Notes: generated by a model not told the origin, from the sequence alone. Positions 16,973-27,026 are shown, counted from the first letter of the stretch. The stretch: 64,000 nt of DNA from Gp6-AA40 sp035492455 (GCA_035492455.1 DATJJE010000037.1:1-64000), one strand, 5' to 3'. A program made the numbers and translations.

Positions 16973-17882
16973 CTGTTTGAGGAGCGACGGCGAGACCCGC
17001 CCGCCGCTGCAGGGCTTTGTTGATAGCGACGGCCGCCTTGGCGCCCTCCGCCGCCGCGACAATCACAAACTGCACGTCGCGCGACGCATCGCCGACGACG
17101 AACAGGCCAGGGATGTGCGTTTGTCCGAGATGATCCGTTTTCACCGTGCCGAGGCGATTCATATGGCAGCCCAGTCGTGCAGGGAGATCGCATTGCTGGC
17201 TCTGCCCCTCGGAGAAGAAAATGGCGTCGCAGGGCGCGGACGTGTCGTCAGCGAACACGATTGCGCGCACTGTCGGGCCCTCGTGCTCGATGCGGACGAT
17301 TCGACTCGAACGGACCGCAATCTGTTCGTCCTGCAGCCGGAGGCGATCGTCTCGACGGATCGCCGGTGTGCCATTGGTGCAGAGAATCACGCGCGATGTC
17401 CACGTCTTCAGCGACAAGGCCAGGCCGGCGCCGGAAGAGCCTCGGCCGAGGACGGCGATTGTCTGGTCGCGATGTTCCCAACCGTCGCAGTATGGGCAGT
17501 GATGAACCGTCGCGCCGTAGCATTCTTCGAGCCCGGCGATCTGCGGAAGATGATCGCGGACACCGGTTGCGATGAGCGCCATGCGCGCCTGAACTTTGTG
17601 AACGTTGTCGAGCGTGGCCTCGAAGTAGTCGCTGCGCCGGGCGAGATCCGTCACGGTCGCATGGCGGGGCTCGACACCGTACGGCTTCAGCTCCTCCCGA
17701 GCGACACGCAGTAGCTCGAGCGGGGGCGTGCAATCGCGCGTGAGGAATCCGTGCAGCCCCGTCGAGCGGGCGTTGCGCGGCTGGCCGTTGTCGCAGAGCA
17801 GCAGCTTGCGCCGGCAGCGTGCGAGGACGAGGGCAGCGTTCAAACCAGCAGGGCCGCCCCCGATAATGATGACGTCCAACAC
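16932..17882 (-). CDS. Thioredoxin-reductase-like NAD(P)/FAD-dependent oxidoreductase
   Basis: A 316-residue flavoprotein of the TrxB/AhpF fold. The FAD-binding Rossmann motif is VIIIGGGPAGLNAALVLA, the redox-active pair is CPYC in HHCPYCDGWEHRD, the NADPH site begins AVLGRGSSGAGLALS, and the second FAD motif is GLFVVGDASRDVQ. CPYC rather than CATC suggests a specialised thiol partner instead of housekeeping thioredoxin. The start is GTG at 17882 or TTG at 17879; both are just before VIIIGGG. It is divergent from queA across a 47-nt hairpin element. Confidence 0.87.
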   Translation of the reverse strand: MLDVIIIGGGPAGLNAALVLARCRRKLLLCDNGQPRNARSTGLHGFLTRDCTPPLELLRVAREELKPYGVEPRHATVTDLARRSDYFEATLDNVHKVQARMALIATGVRDHLPQIAGLEECYGATVHHCPYCDGWEHRDQTIAVLGRGSSGAGLALSLKTWTSRVILCTNGTPAIRRDDRLRLQDEQIAVRSSRIVRIEHEGPTVRAIVFADDTSAPCDAIFFSEGQSQQCDLPARLGCHMNRLGTVKTDHLGQTHIPGLFVVGDASRDVQFVIVAAAEGAKAAVAINKALQRRAGLAVAPQTDAGTSPRTAAQSR

Positions 17883-17885
17883 GTG

Positions 17886-17932
17886 CGGCTGAAGTGCAAG
17901 GCAACCGCCAAGGCGGTGCCCGCCTTCAGCCG
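17886..17932. repeat. REP-like imperfect palindrome in the trxB-like/queA divergent gap
   Basis: Outer arms cggctgaag (17886-17894) and cttcagccg (17924-17932) are perfect complements. Inner arms ggcaaccgcc (17900-17909) and ggcggtgcc (17912-17920) pair around aa with one bulge. The resulting 47-nt nested hairpin occupies most of the 70-nt space between the two divergent starts and would lie in the 5' leader of one or both genes. Confidence 0.7.
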
Positions 17933-17952
17933 GACCGCGCCGGACCTGACGA

Positions 17953-19017
17953 ATGAACGTTTCGGACTTCGATTTCGAGCTGCCCGAAGCACTAATCGCG
18001 CAGCAGCCCAGCGAAACGCGTGGCGGCTCGCGATTGCTCGTGCTGCACCGCGACGACGGGATCGACCACACGAAGTTCAGCGAGCTCGGCCGTTATCTCG
18101 TGCCTGGGGATCTGCTGGTTCTCAATAACACCCGCGTCTTTCCCGCTCGCCTCCTCGGGCATCGTGCTCCCAGCGGCGGCGCGGTCGAATGTCTGTTGCT
18201 GAGGGAACTTCCCACTTCCAACTTCCAACCTCCGACGTCGACATGGGAATGCCTCGTTCATCCGGGACAAAAGCTGAAGCCAGGTGCGCGCATGCTGTTC
18301 GAGCGCGATGGCGTGCGCATCGACGGCGAGATTCTGTCCATGCTCTTCCAGGGTCGGCGCACCGTTCGACTATCGACTGATTACGCTGATGGCCTCGCGG
18401 CGGCCATCGATCGCGTCGGCCACATCCCGCTGCCGCCATACATTAAACGCGCGGACAGCGCCTCGGATCGGGATCGCTACCAGACCATTTACGCGCGCGA
18501 ACGGGGATCAGTGGCCGCACCAACCGCCGGACTGCATTTCACAGCCGGGCAATTGGACGATCTCGCATCGCGCGGCATCGAACGCGTCGAGGTAACGCTG
18601 CATGTCGGCTACGGCACGTTCAAACCGGTGAAGGTTGAACGGGTGCAGGACCATGTCGTGGACGCGGAGCGATTCACCGTATCCGCCGAAGCCGCCGCGG
18701 CGCTCACCCGCGCGAAGCGCGCGCGGCGACGCATCATCGCCGTCGGTACGACGACGGTCCGGACGCTCGAGTCACTGACGATTACACCTGATGGAGAAGT
18801 GCTGCCGGGAAGCGGGGACACGATGCTGTTCATCCATCCCGGTCACCGCTTTCAGCTCGTGGATGCAGTGGTCACGAACTTTCATCTACCGAAGTCGTCG
18901 CTATTGATGCTGGTCTCAGCGCTCGCTGGTCGCGAGCGGATTCTCAACGCCTACAAAGACGCCGTGGCGCATCGCTACCGTTTCTATAGTTACGGCGACG
19001 CCATGCTGATACTCTGA
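17953..19017 (+). CDS. queA: tRNA preQ1(34) S-adenosylmethionine ribosyltransferase-isomerase
   Basis: A 354-residue QueA that transfers and isomerises the ribosyl part of SAM to preQ1 in tRNA, giving epoxyqueuosine. It starts MNVSDFDFELPEALIAQQP and contains NNTRVFPARLLGHR, VAAPTAGLHFT, VTLHVGYGTFKPV and VVTNFHLPKSSLLMLVSALA. Between VECLLLRE and WECLVHPG lie about a dozen residues (LPTSNFQPPTST) encoded by a CTTCCAA short-unit repeat that the family normally lacks. queE and queC for the same pathway lie at 42.8-44.2 kb. Confidence 0.96.
   Translation: MNVSDFDFELPEALIAQQPSETRGGSRLLVLHRDDGIDHTKFSELGRYLVPGDLLVLNNTRVFPARLLGHRAPSGGAVECLLLRELPTSNFQPPTSTWECLVHPGQKLKPGARMLFERDGVRIDGEILSMLFQGRRTVRLSTDYADGLAAAIDRVGHIPLPPYIKRADSASDRDRYQTIYARERGSVAAPTAGLHFTAGQLDDLASRGIERVEVTLHVGYGTFKPVKVERVQDHVVDAERFTVSAEAAAALTRAKRARRRIIAVGTTTVRTLESLTITPDGEVLPGSGDTMLFIHPGHRFQLVDAVVTNFHLPKSSLLMLVSALAGRERILNAYKDAVAHRYRFYSYGDAMLIL
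18207..18233. repeat. CTTCCAA short-unit repeat inserted in queA
   Basis: acttcccacttccaacttcc plus aacctcc are imperfect tandem copies of acttcca. They lie in frame inside queA and encode Pro/Thr/Ser/Asn-rich residues between two conserved blocks. The same unit, partly inverted, recurs at 30304-30391. Confidence 0.65.
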
Positions 19018-19025
19018 GCGCGCCT

Positions 19026-19973
19026 ATGGCGTTTCCGTACGAAGAATTCAATCTTGCAGGCGTCCGGACCTATCCACTCGCCTCGCGGAAGAGCAAGGTG
19101 CGAGCGGACGATTTCGCGAAGCCATGTTCACGCGGCGCGACGTTCAAGGTGTGGCTCGACTCGCTGCCGAACATCCTCGGCGCCGCCGACATCCGCCGCG
19201 TCGTCGACGCGATAGTGGCGGCGAAGCAGCGCGGCGCGGGAATCGTCTGGGGCATCGGTGCGCATGTGATCAAGACGGGTGTGTCGCCGGTGCTGATCGA
19301 ACTGATGGAGCGCGGCTATGTGTCGGCGCTGGCGATGAACGGCGCAGGTATCATCCACGACTTCGAGATTGCGCTCACGGGCGCCACGTCGGAGGACGTT
19401 GACGAGGCGCTTGGGCCAGGCAAGTTCGGGATGGCCGAGGAAACGGGCACGCTGCTGAATGAAGCCATTCGCGTCGCGCGTGCCGAACACAAAGGACTCG
19501 GCCAGGGTGTCTCGGAATTCCTCGCACGGCAGAAGCCGCCACACGCCGCACAGAGCCTTGCAATTGCCGCGCATCGCCTCGGCGTGCCGTTGACCGTGCA
19601 CGTGGCCCTCGGCACGGACATCGTGCACATGCACCCGGCGGCATCCGGCGCCGACATCGGCGAGACGAGCCTGCGCGACTTCCGCTACTTCACGTCGTGT
19701 GTCGCACGACTGACCGGCGGCGTGTATTTGAACTGCGGCTCCGCCGTCGTTCTTCCCGAGGTCTTTCTCAAGGCCGTGGCGCTGGCGCGTAATCGGGGCG
19801 CATCACTCGAAGGACTGACGACCGTGAACATCGATTTCATGCGGGCGTATCGTCCGCAAACCAACGTCGTCACCCGGCCCGTCAATGGAACAAATGGATC
19901 CGGAATTTCGCTCGTAGGGCATCACGAAATCCTGATCCCCTTGATAGCCGCGGCTATCGTTGAGGCAGTGTAA
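19026..19973 (+). CDS. Deoxyhypusine-synthase-superfamily protein (function unknown)
   Basis: A 315-residue protein. Segments AMNGAGIIHDFEIALTG, GTDIVHMHPAASGADIGETS and VYLNCGSAVVLPEVFLKAVA line up in order with the AGGIEEDF, LTDGSxGDM and GGGVPKH regions of deoxyhypusine synthase, which binds NAD. I do not see the catalytic-lysine segment of true deoxyhypusine synthases, and bacteria generally lack the eIF5A substrate. A role in polyamine or other NAD-dependent chemistry is therefore possible but unproven. It follows queA by 8 nt and is probably co-transcribed. Confidence 0.6.
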   Translation: MAFPYEEFNLAGVRTYPLASRKSKVRADDFAKPCSRGATFKVWLDSLPNILGAADIRRVVDAIVAAKQRGAGIVWGIGAHVIKTGVSPVLIELMERGYVSALAMNGAGIIHDFEIALTGATSEDVDEALGPGKFGMAEETGTLLNEAIRVARAEHKGLGQGVSEFLARQKPPHAAQSLAIAAHRLGVPLTVHVALGTDIVHMHPAASGADIGETSLRDFRYFTSCVARLTGGVYLNCGSAVVLPEVFLKAVALARNRGASLEGLTTVNIDFMRAYRPQTNVVTRPVNGTNGSGISLVGHHEILIPLIAAAIVEAV

Positions 19974-19976
19974 AAT
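19971..19976 (+). promoter_or_regulatory. -10 box for tRNA-Met
   Basis: taaaat (five of six matches to TATAAT) overlaps the stop of the preceding gene and ends 12 nt before the tRNA 5' end, a good distance for a tRNA promoter. No clear -35 was found. The surrounding gtgtaaaatcg is also found at the end of glmM, just before pdxJ. Confidence 0.4.
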
Positions 19977-19987
19977 CGAAGATTCGT

Positions 19988-20061
19988 GCCGGAGTAGCTC
20001 AGCCGGTTAGAGCACGCGTCTCATAAGCGCGGGGTCGGCAGTTCGAGTCTGCCCTCCGGCA
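19988..20061 (+). tRNA. tRNA-Met (CAT), probably elongator
   Basis: A 74-nt cloverleaf. The acceptor stem is gccggag with ctccggc, the D arm gctcagccggttagagc, the anticodon stem-loop cgcgt/ctcataa/gcgcg with anticodon CAT, variable loop gggtc, and the T arm ggcag/ttcgagt/ctgcc. The first base pair G-C and the regular stems argue for elongator Met rather than initiator. An Ile2 (lysidine-modified CAT) identity cannot be fully excluded, which is notable because tilS lies next to it. CCA is not encoded. Confidence 0.9.
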
Positions 20062-20174
20062 AATCCAAAGCTCCAAGTTCCAAGATCCAAGTTCCAAATT
20101 CCAACCGAAGCGGTTGGCGTCTCTTTGGACTTGCTTGGAGCTTGGATCTTGGACCTTGGAGCTTGGAGCTTGCA
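20062..20174. repeat. Large quasi-palindrome of TTCCAAG/CTTGGAA units between tRNA-Met and tilS
   Basis: The left tract (20063-20105) is a run of imperfect tccaag units. A perfect ccaaccg-aag-cggttgg hairpin sits at the centre (20101-20117). The right tract (20123-20172) is a run of inverted cttggag/cttggac units. The whole could extrude as a cruciform or form a long RNA hairpin. It reaches into the presumed 5' coding end of tilS, whose only early start codons (TTG) are in the right tract. Confidence 0.75.
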
Positions 20175-21144
20175 AACCGGCCTTCATCAGCGCGTGCGCC
20201 GCACGATCGACCGGCATTCGCTCTGTCCGCCAGGCACGCGTGTTTTGATTGGCCTGTCGGGCGGGTCGGATTCTGTCGCCCTCCTTTTTCTCCTGCGCGA
20301 CCTCGCGGAGAACGGCGGGTTCAGCATCGCCGCTGTCGCCCATCTGAATCACCAGCTCCGACCGACTGCGGACCGGGATGAACGGTTCTGCCGCGACCTT
20401 GCCGGGCGCCTTGGGCTGCGAATCGTTGTGAAAAACGATGACGTCAAAGGGTATGCGCGTGGACGAAAACTGTCGATCGAAGATGCTGCTCGCAGAATCC
20501 GATATGACTTTATGGAGCAGACCGCCGACTCGCTGGGTGCCGAGCGCATTGCGGTAGGCCACACCCAGGACGACCAGGCTGAGACGTTCCTCTTGAAGCT
20601 GATTCGAGGAGCCGGCCTGACGGGGCTAGGCGGCATTCACCCGCGACGCGGCCGTGTGATTCGTCCGCTGCTGGACATTTCACGGGCCGATCTTCGAAGT
20701 TTCCTCGTTCAGCGGGGCGAATCGTGGATCGACGACGAATCGAATCAGGATCTGGCGAACCCGCGGAATCGGATCCGCCACGTGGTGCTGCCCGAGTTGG
20801 ACTGCGCGGCCAATGGCCCAACGCGCCCTGGCATTGCCCGCGCAGCAGGGCTGATTCGAGAGGACGCGGAGTGGCTCGATGCATTGGCCGAGCGCCGATA
20901 CGTCGAGTTGACGGAAGAATCGGCGGATGGCGTGACGATTGAAGCAGCAGCCCTTCTGGCCGAGCCGGTCCCGGTGAGACGTCGTGTTCTCCTGAGGGCA
21001 CTGCGTCGGGCTGCACCTGAGCGGGAGATTGGGCTGGACCACGTAGAAGCTGCAATGGCCGCGCTGTGTGGAGAGTCAGGCGGCGTGGACGTGCCGGGCG
21101 GGCGCGTGGAACTAAAGCGTGGGAAACTGGTCTTAGTACAGTGA
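20170..21144 (+). CDS. tilS: tRNA(Ile)-lysidine synthetase
   Basis: About 324 residues. The N-type ATP pyrophosphatase motif is VLIGLSGGSDSVALLFL. Downstream are AVAHLNHQLRPTADRDERFC, GHTQDDQAETFLLKLIRGAG and IHPRRGRVIRPLLDISRADL, all typical of TilS, which makes lysidine at C34 of tRNA-Ile(CAU). The C-terminal domain is short (ends VPGGRVELKRGKLVLVQ). The start is unclear: TTG at 20170 lies in the repeat, GTG at 20194 is the first start outside it, and in-frame TTGs extend up to 20125. ftsH follows after 35 nt. Confidence 0.92.
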   Translation: MQTGLHQRVRRTIDRHSLCPPGTRVLIGLSGGSDSVALLFLLRDLAENGGFSIAAVAHLNHQLRPTADRDERFCRDLAGRLGLRIVVKNDDVKGYARGRKLSIEDAARRIRYDFMEQTADSLGAERIAVGHTQDDQAETFLLKLIRGAGLTGLGGIHPRRGRVIRPLLDISRADLRSFLVQRGESWIDDESNQDLANPRNRIRHVVLPELDCAANGPTRPGIARAAGLIREDAEWLDALAERRYVELTEESADGVTIEAAALLAEPVPVRRRVLLRALRRAAPEREIGLDHVEAAMAALCGESGGVDVPGGRVELKRGKLVLVQ

Positions 21145-21179
21145 TACTCTTGGGAACTCCGTGTTAGGGAGGCAGTTGT

Positions 21180-23087
<1,908 letters not shown>

Positions 23088-23096
23088 AGCACGCAC

Positions 23097-23963
23097 ACGC
23101 GTAGACGATTCACCGTTCCGCTGCCAGGCGGACGCAGTCTTTCCCTAGGCGAACGTATTGTCATCATGGGCGTGATTAACGTCACGCCCGATTCGTTCTC
23201 TGATGGCGGCGTGGTGTTCGATTCGGCCGCTGCGATCGACGCGGGAATCCGCATGGCGGAGCAAGGCGCGGGCATCATCGACGTCGGCGGTGAGTCGACA
23301 CGTCCGGGGGCATCGCCGTTGGAGAGCGGCGAGGAGCATCGACGGGTGTTGCCAGTCGTCGAAGGGCTCGCCAAGCGCCTCGACATCCCCATTTCCATCG
23401 ACACCTATCGCGCGGCGACCGCCGACGCAGCGCTTGCGGCCGGCGCATCGATTGTCAACGACATCAGCGGCCTGCGATACGAGCCCGAGCTGGCCGACGT
23501 TGTTGCCCGGCACGGTGCCGCGGTGATCCTGATGCATACGCGTGGACGCTCGCGCGATATGTATCAGCACGCCTCTTATGGCGATGTGGTCGCCGAGGTG
23601 CTCGATGAGCTGCGCGAGAGCGTGGCGTTCGCAGCGGCCGCGGGTGTGTCGAAATCACGCATGCTGGTCGATCCGGGTCTCGGCTTCGCGAAGGAGGCAC
23701 CGCACAGTTTCGAGGTGCTCGCGCGCCTCGACGAGTTCGCGGAGCTCGGATGTCCAATCGTCGTTGGGCCGTCGCGCAAATCGTTTCTCGCCAAGCCACT
23801 TGGCGGCACCGTGCCGGCGCCGGGTCGCGACTGGGCGACGGCCGCCGCCGTGACCGCGGCCGTACTCGCCGGCGCGCACATCGTCCGCGTCCACGCCGTG
23901 GGCGAGATGCTGCACGTGGCGCGCGTCGCCGATGAAATTCGGCGGTATCATCGCGTCGACTGA
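23097..23963 (+). CDS. folP: Dihydropteroate synthase, with unresolved start
   Basis: A TIM-barrel enzyme joining pABA to the pterin diphosphate in folate synthesis. The first visible ATG (23166) gives MGVINVTPDSFSDGG, yet the family has one more beta-strand before it. That strand is encoded here (residues GGRSLSLGERIVI just upstream). Between the ftsH TAG (23085) and 23166 this frame has no ATG, GTG or TTG; ACG at 23097 would give a normal-length N terminus. Other motifs are IIDVGGESTRPGA, SIDTYRA, INDISGLRYEP, VDPGLGFAKE, GPSRKSFL and RVHAVGEM. Confidence is for function; the start is uncertain between 23097 and 23166. Confidence 0.9.
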   Translation, partial: TRRRFTVPLPGGRSLSLGERIVIMGVINVTPDSFSDGGVVFDSAAAIDAGIRMAEQGAGIIDVGGESTRPGASPLESGEEHRRVLPVVEGLAKRLDIPISIDTYRAATADAALAAGASIVNDISGLRYEPELADVVARHGAAVILMHTRGRSRDMYQHASYGDVVAEVLDELRESVAFAAAAGVSKSRMLVDPGLGFAKEAPHSFEVLARLDEFAELGCPIVVGPSRKSFLAKPLGGTVPAPGRDWATAAAVTAAVLAGAHIVRVHAVGEMLHVARVADEIRRYHRVD

Positions 23964-24781
23964 TGGACTGGCTGACGACCATTCTGCGGCGACCGGATAT
24001 CGGGTGGGCCGACGCGCTGGACATCGCCCTCGTGTCCTTCCTGCTCTACGAGCTGCTGCTGCTGATACGCGGTACGCGCGCCGTGCAGATGGCGTTGAGC
24101 GGCGGGTTTCTGCTGGTGCTCTATTTCCTGTCGCAGTGGCTGCAGCTCGAAACCGTCAACTGGGTCATCCGCAACCTCGCGGCGTATGTCGTCTTCGCCA
24201 TCATCGTGCTCTTCCAGGCCGACATTCGGCGCGCGCTGGCCCACTTCGGCCGCGCGCCGTTCTTCCGCTATTTCGAGCGTGCCGAGCACGCGGACGAAAC
24301 CATCGAGGAGCTCGTCACGGCGGCAACGAACCTTGCCACGCGGCACACGGGCGCCATCATCGTGCTCGAGCGGCAGATCGGGCTGCGCAACTACATCGAA
24401 GGCGGGATTCCGCTCGACGCGATGATTACCTACGATCTGCTGTCGAGCATCTTTCAGCCGGGCTCGCCGCTGCACGACGGGGCGGTAATCATTCAGGGCG
24501 ATCGCATCGCTGCCGCCGCGTGCTTCCTGCCGCTCTCGGTCAACCCGCGCGTCAGCCGCGATCTCGGCACCCGTCATCGCGCAGCGCTCGGCATCACCGA
24601 AGAGAACGACGCCATCGCCATTGTCGTTTCTGAGGAGACCGGCACGATTTCCCTCGCCATCGGTGGCGATTTCGAGCGCGGCCTGAATGGCGAACAGATG
24701 CGCTCGCGGCTCGCCATGCTGCTCGGTTACAGGCGCCGGCGCGTCAGGCGCGCGGAGGAGCCGCGGAGCTCCCTCGCCTGA
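23963..24781 (+). CDS. cdaA: Diadenylate cyclase (CdaA type)
   Basis: A 272-residue membrane-bound c-di-AMP synthase. Three N-terminal helices (about residues 17-36, 43-60 and 70-87) are followed by the DAC domain with the catalytic motifs SPLHDGAVII and LGTRHRAALGITEE. c-di-AMP controls potassium and osmotic balance and envelope homeostasis. The gene is directly followed by cdaR and glmM, the conserved trio seen in many bacteria. The C terminus is Arg-rich, and the TGA abuts the cdaR ATG. Confidence 0.96.
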   Translation: MDWLTTILRRPDIGWADALDIALVSFLLYELLLLIRGTRAVQMALSGGFLLVLYFLSQWLQLETVNWVIRNLAAYVVFAIIVLFQADIRRALAHFGRAPFFRYFERAEHADETIEELVTAATNLATRHTGAIIVLERQIGLRNYIEGGIPLDAMITYDLLSSIFQPGSPLHDGAVIIQGDRIAAAACFLPLSVNPRVSRDLGTRHRAALGITEENDAIAIVVSEETGTISLAIGGDFERGLNGEQMRSRLAMLLGYRRRRVRRAEEPRSSLA

Positions 24782-25686
24782 TGGCCTACATCGGATTTCG
24801 CCATCACCTCGGATTGAAATTCGTCTCGATTGCGCTGGCTGCGCTGCTGTGGGTGGCGGTGGCCGGCGAGCAGACGGTCGAGCGCTCCCTTCGCATCCCA
24901 TTGGAATTCACGAATCTGCCAGCGCAGCTCGAGGTGGTGGGCGATGCGCCGACTGTAGCCGACGTTCGCGTGCGCGGTTCCTCGGGCGCACTGAACCGCG
25001 TCGCAGCCGGCGAGCTCGTGGCGGTCCTCGATCTCCGCTCGGCGCGCGCCGGGCAGCGTCTGTTCCACCTCGATGGCGAAGACGTGCGGACACCGTTCGG
25101 TGTCGACGTGGTCCAAGTCAACCCGTCCACGGTGTCAATGACCTTCGAGCCGTCGGGTAGAAAGATTGTTCCCGTTGTACCGGCGGTCGAGGGCGATCCT
25201 GCGGACGGGTTTGTCGTCGGCACGGTAACTGCAGAGCCGTCGACGGTCGAAGTGCTCGGGGCAGTCAGTGTGCTTGCACGAACCACGCAGGCGATCACCG
25301 AGCCCGTGAACGTTAACGGCGCATCTGCGCCGATTACGGAGATGGTCAACATCGGAGTCGCGGATACGGCGGTTCGCCTGCGGACGCCGCAGACCGCTCG
25401 TGTGGCGGTTGTTGTGGCACCCGCGCCCGTTGAATGGTCGGTGGGCGACATACCCGTGACGACGAAGAATGCCGCTGGACGCGTGCAGGTGACACCGTCG
25501 CGTGTGACGGCATGGGTTCGAGGCCCACGTGAGGCGAGGACGAGCGACAACGGTATGTTCGAGGCAAGCGTGGATCTTGAAGGCTTGAAGCCGGGTGACT
25601 TCCAGCTGCCAGTAACAGTCGTCTCGCCCGAGCGCGTGGGTGTCATTCGTCTCGAACCGTCGGAAGTGAAGGTGCGCATTCGATGA
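24781..25686 (+). CDS. cdaR: YbbR-domain protein CdaR, regulator of diadenylate cyclase
   Basis: A 301-residue protein with a single N-terminal membrane anchor (about residues 11-26) and extracytoplasmic YbbR-type repeats, for example SLRIPLEFTNLPAQLEVVGD and DGFVVGTVTAEPSTVEVLGA. Its position between cdaA and glmM identifies it as CdaR, which interacts with CdaA in other bacteria. ATG at 24781 shares one base with the cdaA stop (TGATG), and its TGA overlaps the glmM ATG. Confidence 0.9.
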   Translation: MAYIGFRHHLGLKFVSIALAALLWVAVAGEQTVERSLRIPLEFTNLPAQLEVVGDAPTVADVRVRGSSGALNRVAAGELVAVLDLRSARAGQRLFHLDGEDVRTPFGVDVVQVNPSTVSMTFEPSGRKIVPVVPAVEGDPADGFVVGTVTAEPSTVEVLGAVSVLARTTQAITEPVNVNGASAPITEMVNIGVADTAVRLRTPQTARVAVVVAPAPVEWSVGDIPVTTKNAAGRVQVTPSRVTAWVRGPREARTSDNGMFEASVDLEGLKPGDFQLPVTVVSPERVGVIRLEPSEVKVRIR

Positions 25687-27026
25687 GCCGTTTGTTTGGA
25701 ACCGACGGTGTTCGCGGCAAGGCGGGTACATATCCGCTCGATCCGCCGACCATCCGCCGACTCGGTGCGGCGCTGGCGCGGGCACTCGGCCACGGCAACG
25801 CGGTGCGATTTCTTTCGGGCCGCGACACGCGCGAGTCGGGCGGCTGGATTGAGCGGGAGCTCGCCTTCGGCATCAACAGTCAAGGCGGCTCGTTAACCGG
25901 TGCGGGCATCATTCCGACTCCCGCGATTGCTTACCTGACGCCGCGCATGGGATACACGGCGGGCGTCGTCATCTCCGCCTCGCACAATCCGTTCGAAGAC
26001 AACGGCATCAAGGTTTTCTCCGGCGCCGGTGAGAAGTTCACGGAGGAGCTCGAGCAGCAGGTCGAAGCAATTATCGCGGACGCGTCGTGGCACGTGCCCG
26101 CCGGCGACGCGCCGGAAGTCGAGCAGGTCGACTATCGCAGCGAGTACGCGTCACACCTGCGCGCCATCCTGCCGAACGTCGACTCCTTCCGTGGAATTCG
26201 GCTGGCGATCGATTGCGCGAACGGCGCGACCACGACGATTGCGCCCCGCTTGTTTGAAGATCTCGGGTTCGACGTTCGATGCATCGGCTGCGAGCCCGAC
26301 GGGCGGAACATCAACTTGAAAGTGGGATCAACCGCTCCCGAGCAGCTCGCGCGCATGGTCGTCGAGGACGGTTACCCGCTGGGCATCGCCTACGACGGCG
26401 ACGGCGATCGCGCGATCTTTGTCGACGATAAGGGAAAGATCGTCGACGGCGATGCGGTCATGTTGATGTGCGCGAAGCAGATGAAACGAGAAGGCCGCTT
26501 GAAAGGAAACGCGGTCGTCGCCACTGTCATGAGCAATATCGGCCTCGAGATCGCGCTGCGCGATGCCGGCATCGACATCGTACGCTGCCCGGTGGGCGAC
26601 AAGTACGTGATGGAGGAGATGATCGGGCGCGACATCGCGCTCGGAGGCGAGCAGTCTGGCCACGTCATCTTCTCGGAGTACCTGTTCACCGGCGACGGGT
26701 TGGCGACGTCACTGAACGTGCTGCGCACGATTGGCACGACCGGACGAACGCTTTCCGACCTGGCGTCCGAGCTGACGACCTATCCACAGGTGCTCCTCAA
26801 CGTGCGCGTCGAACGAAAGGCCGACTTGAAGTCGATCCCGGATGTCGCACGCGCGATGGAAGCCGTTGAATCACGGCTCGCCGGCAAGGGACGTCTGCTG
26901 GTCCGCTATTCAGGCACCGAGCCGCTGCTGCGCATCATGATCGAAGGGCAGGATCAACGCGAGATCTCCGCGTGGGCACATGAGATCGCCGACGCGGTGA
27001 AGCAGCATCTCGTTGCCGCCGTGTAA
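25683..27026 (+). CDS. glmM: Phosphoglucosamine mutase
   Basis: A 447-residue enzyme converting glucosamine-6-P to glucosamine-1-P for UDP-GlcNAc and peptidoglycan synthesis. It begins MSRLFGTDGVRGKAGTYPL. The phosphoserine loop is VISASHNPFEDNGIK, the metal loop AYDGDGDRAIFVD, the sugar-binding loop GGEQSGHVIFSEY and the phosphate-binding loop VRYSGTEPLLRIMIEG. It is third in the cdaA-cdaR-glmM operon, in which GlmM activity is known to be modulated with CdaA in other species. Its TAA is in the same frame as the following pdxJ. Confidence 0.97.
   Translation: MSRLFGTDGVRGKAGTYPLDPPTIRRLGAALARALGHGNAVRFLSGRDTRESGGWIERELAFGINSQGGSLTGAGIIPTPAIAYLTPRMGYTAGVVISASHNPFEDNGIKVFSGAGEKFTEELEQQVEAIIADASWHVPAGDAPEVEQVDYRSEYASHLRAILPNVDSFRGIRLAIDCANGATTTIAPRLFEDLGFDVRCIGCEPDGRNINLKVGSTAPEQLARMVVEDGYPLGIAYDGDGDRAIFVDDKGKIVDGDAVMLMCAKQMKREGRLKGNAVVATVMSNIGLEIALRDAGIDIVRCPVGDKYVMEEMIGRDIALGGEQSGHVIFSEYLFTGDGLATSLNVLRTIGTTGRTLSDLASELTTYPQVLLNVRVERKADLKSIPDVARAMEAVESRLAGKGRLLVRYSGTEPLLRIMIEGQDQREISAWAHEIADAVKQHLVAAV

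Noticed and set aside
20062..20174. CRISPR-like or tRNA-anchored integration site at the repeat behind tRNA-Met
   Set aside because: Units are too short and degenerate, there are no spacers or cas genes, and there is no integrase or duplicated tRNA end.
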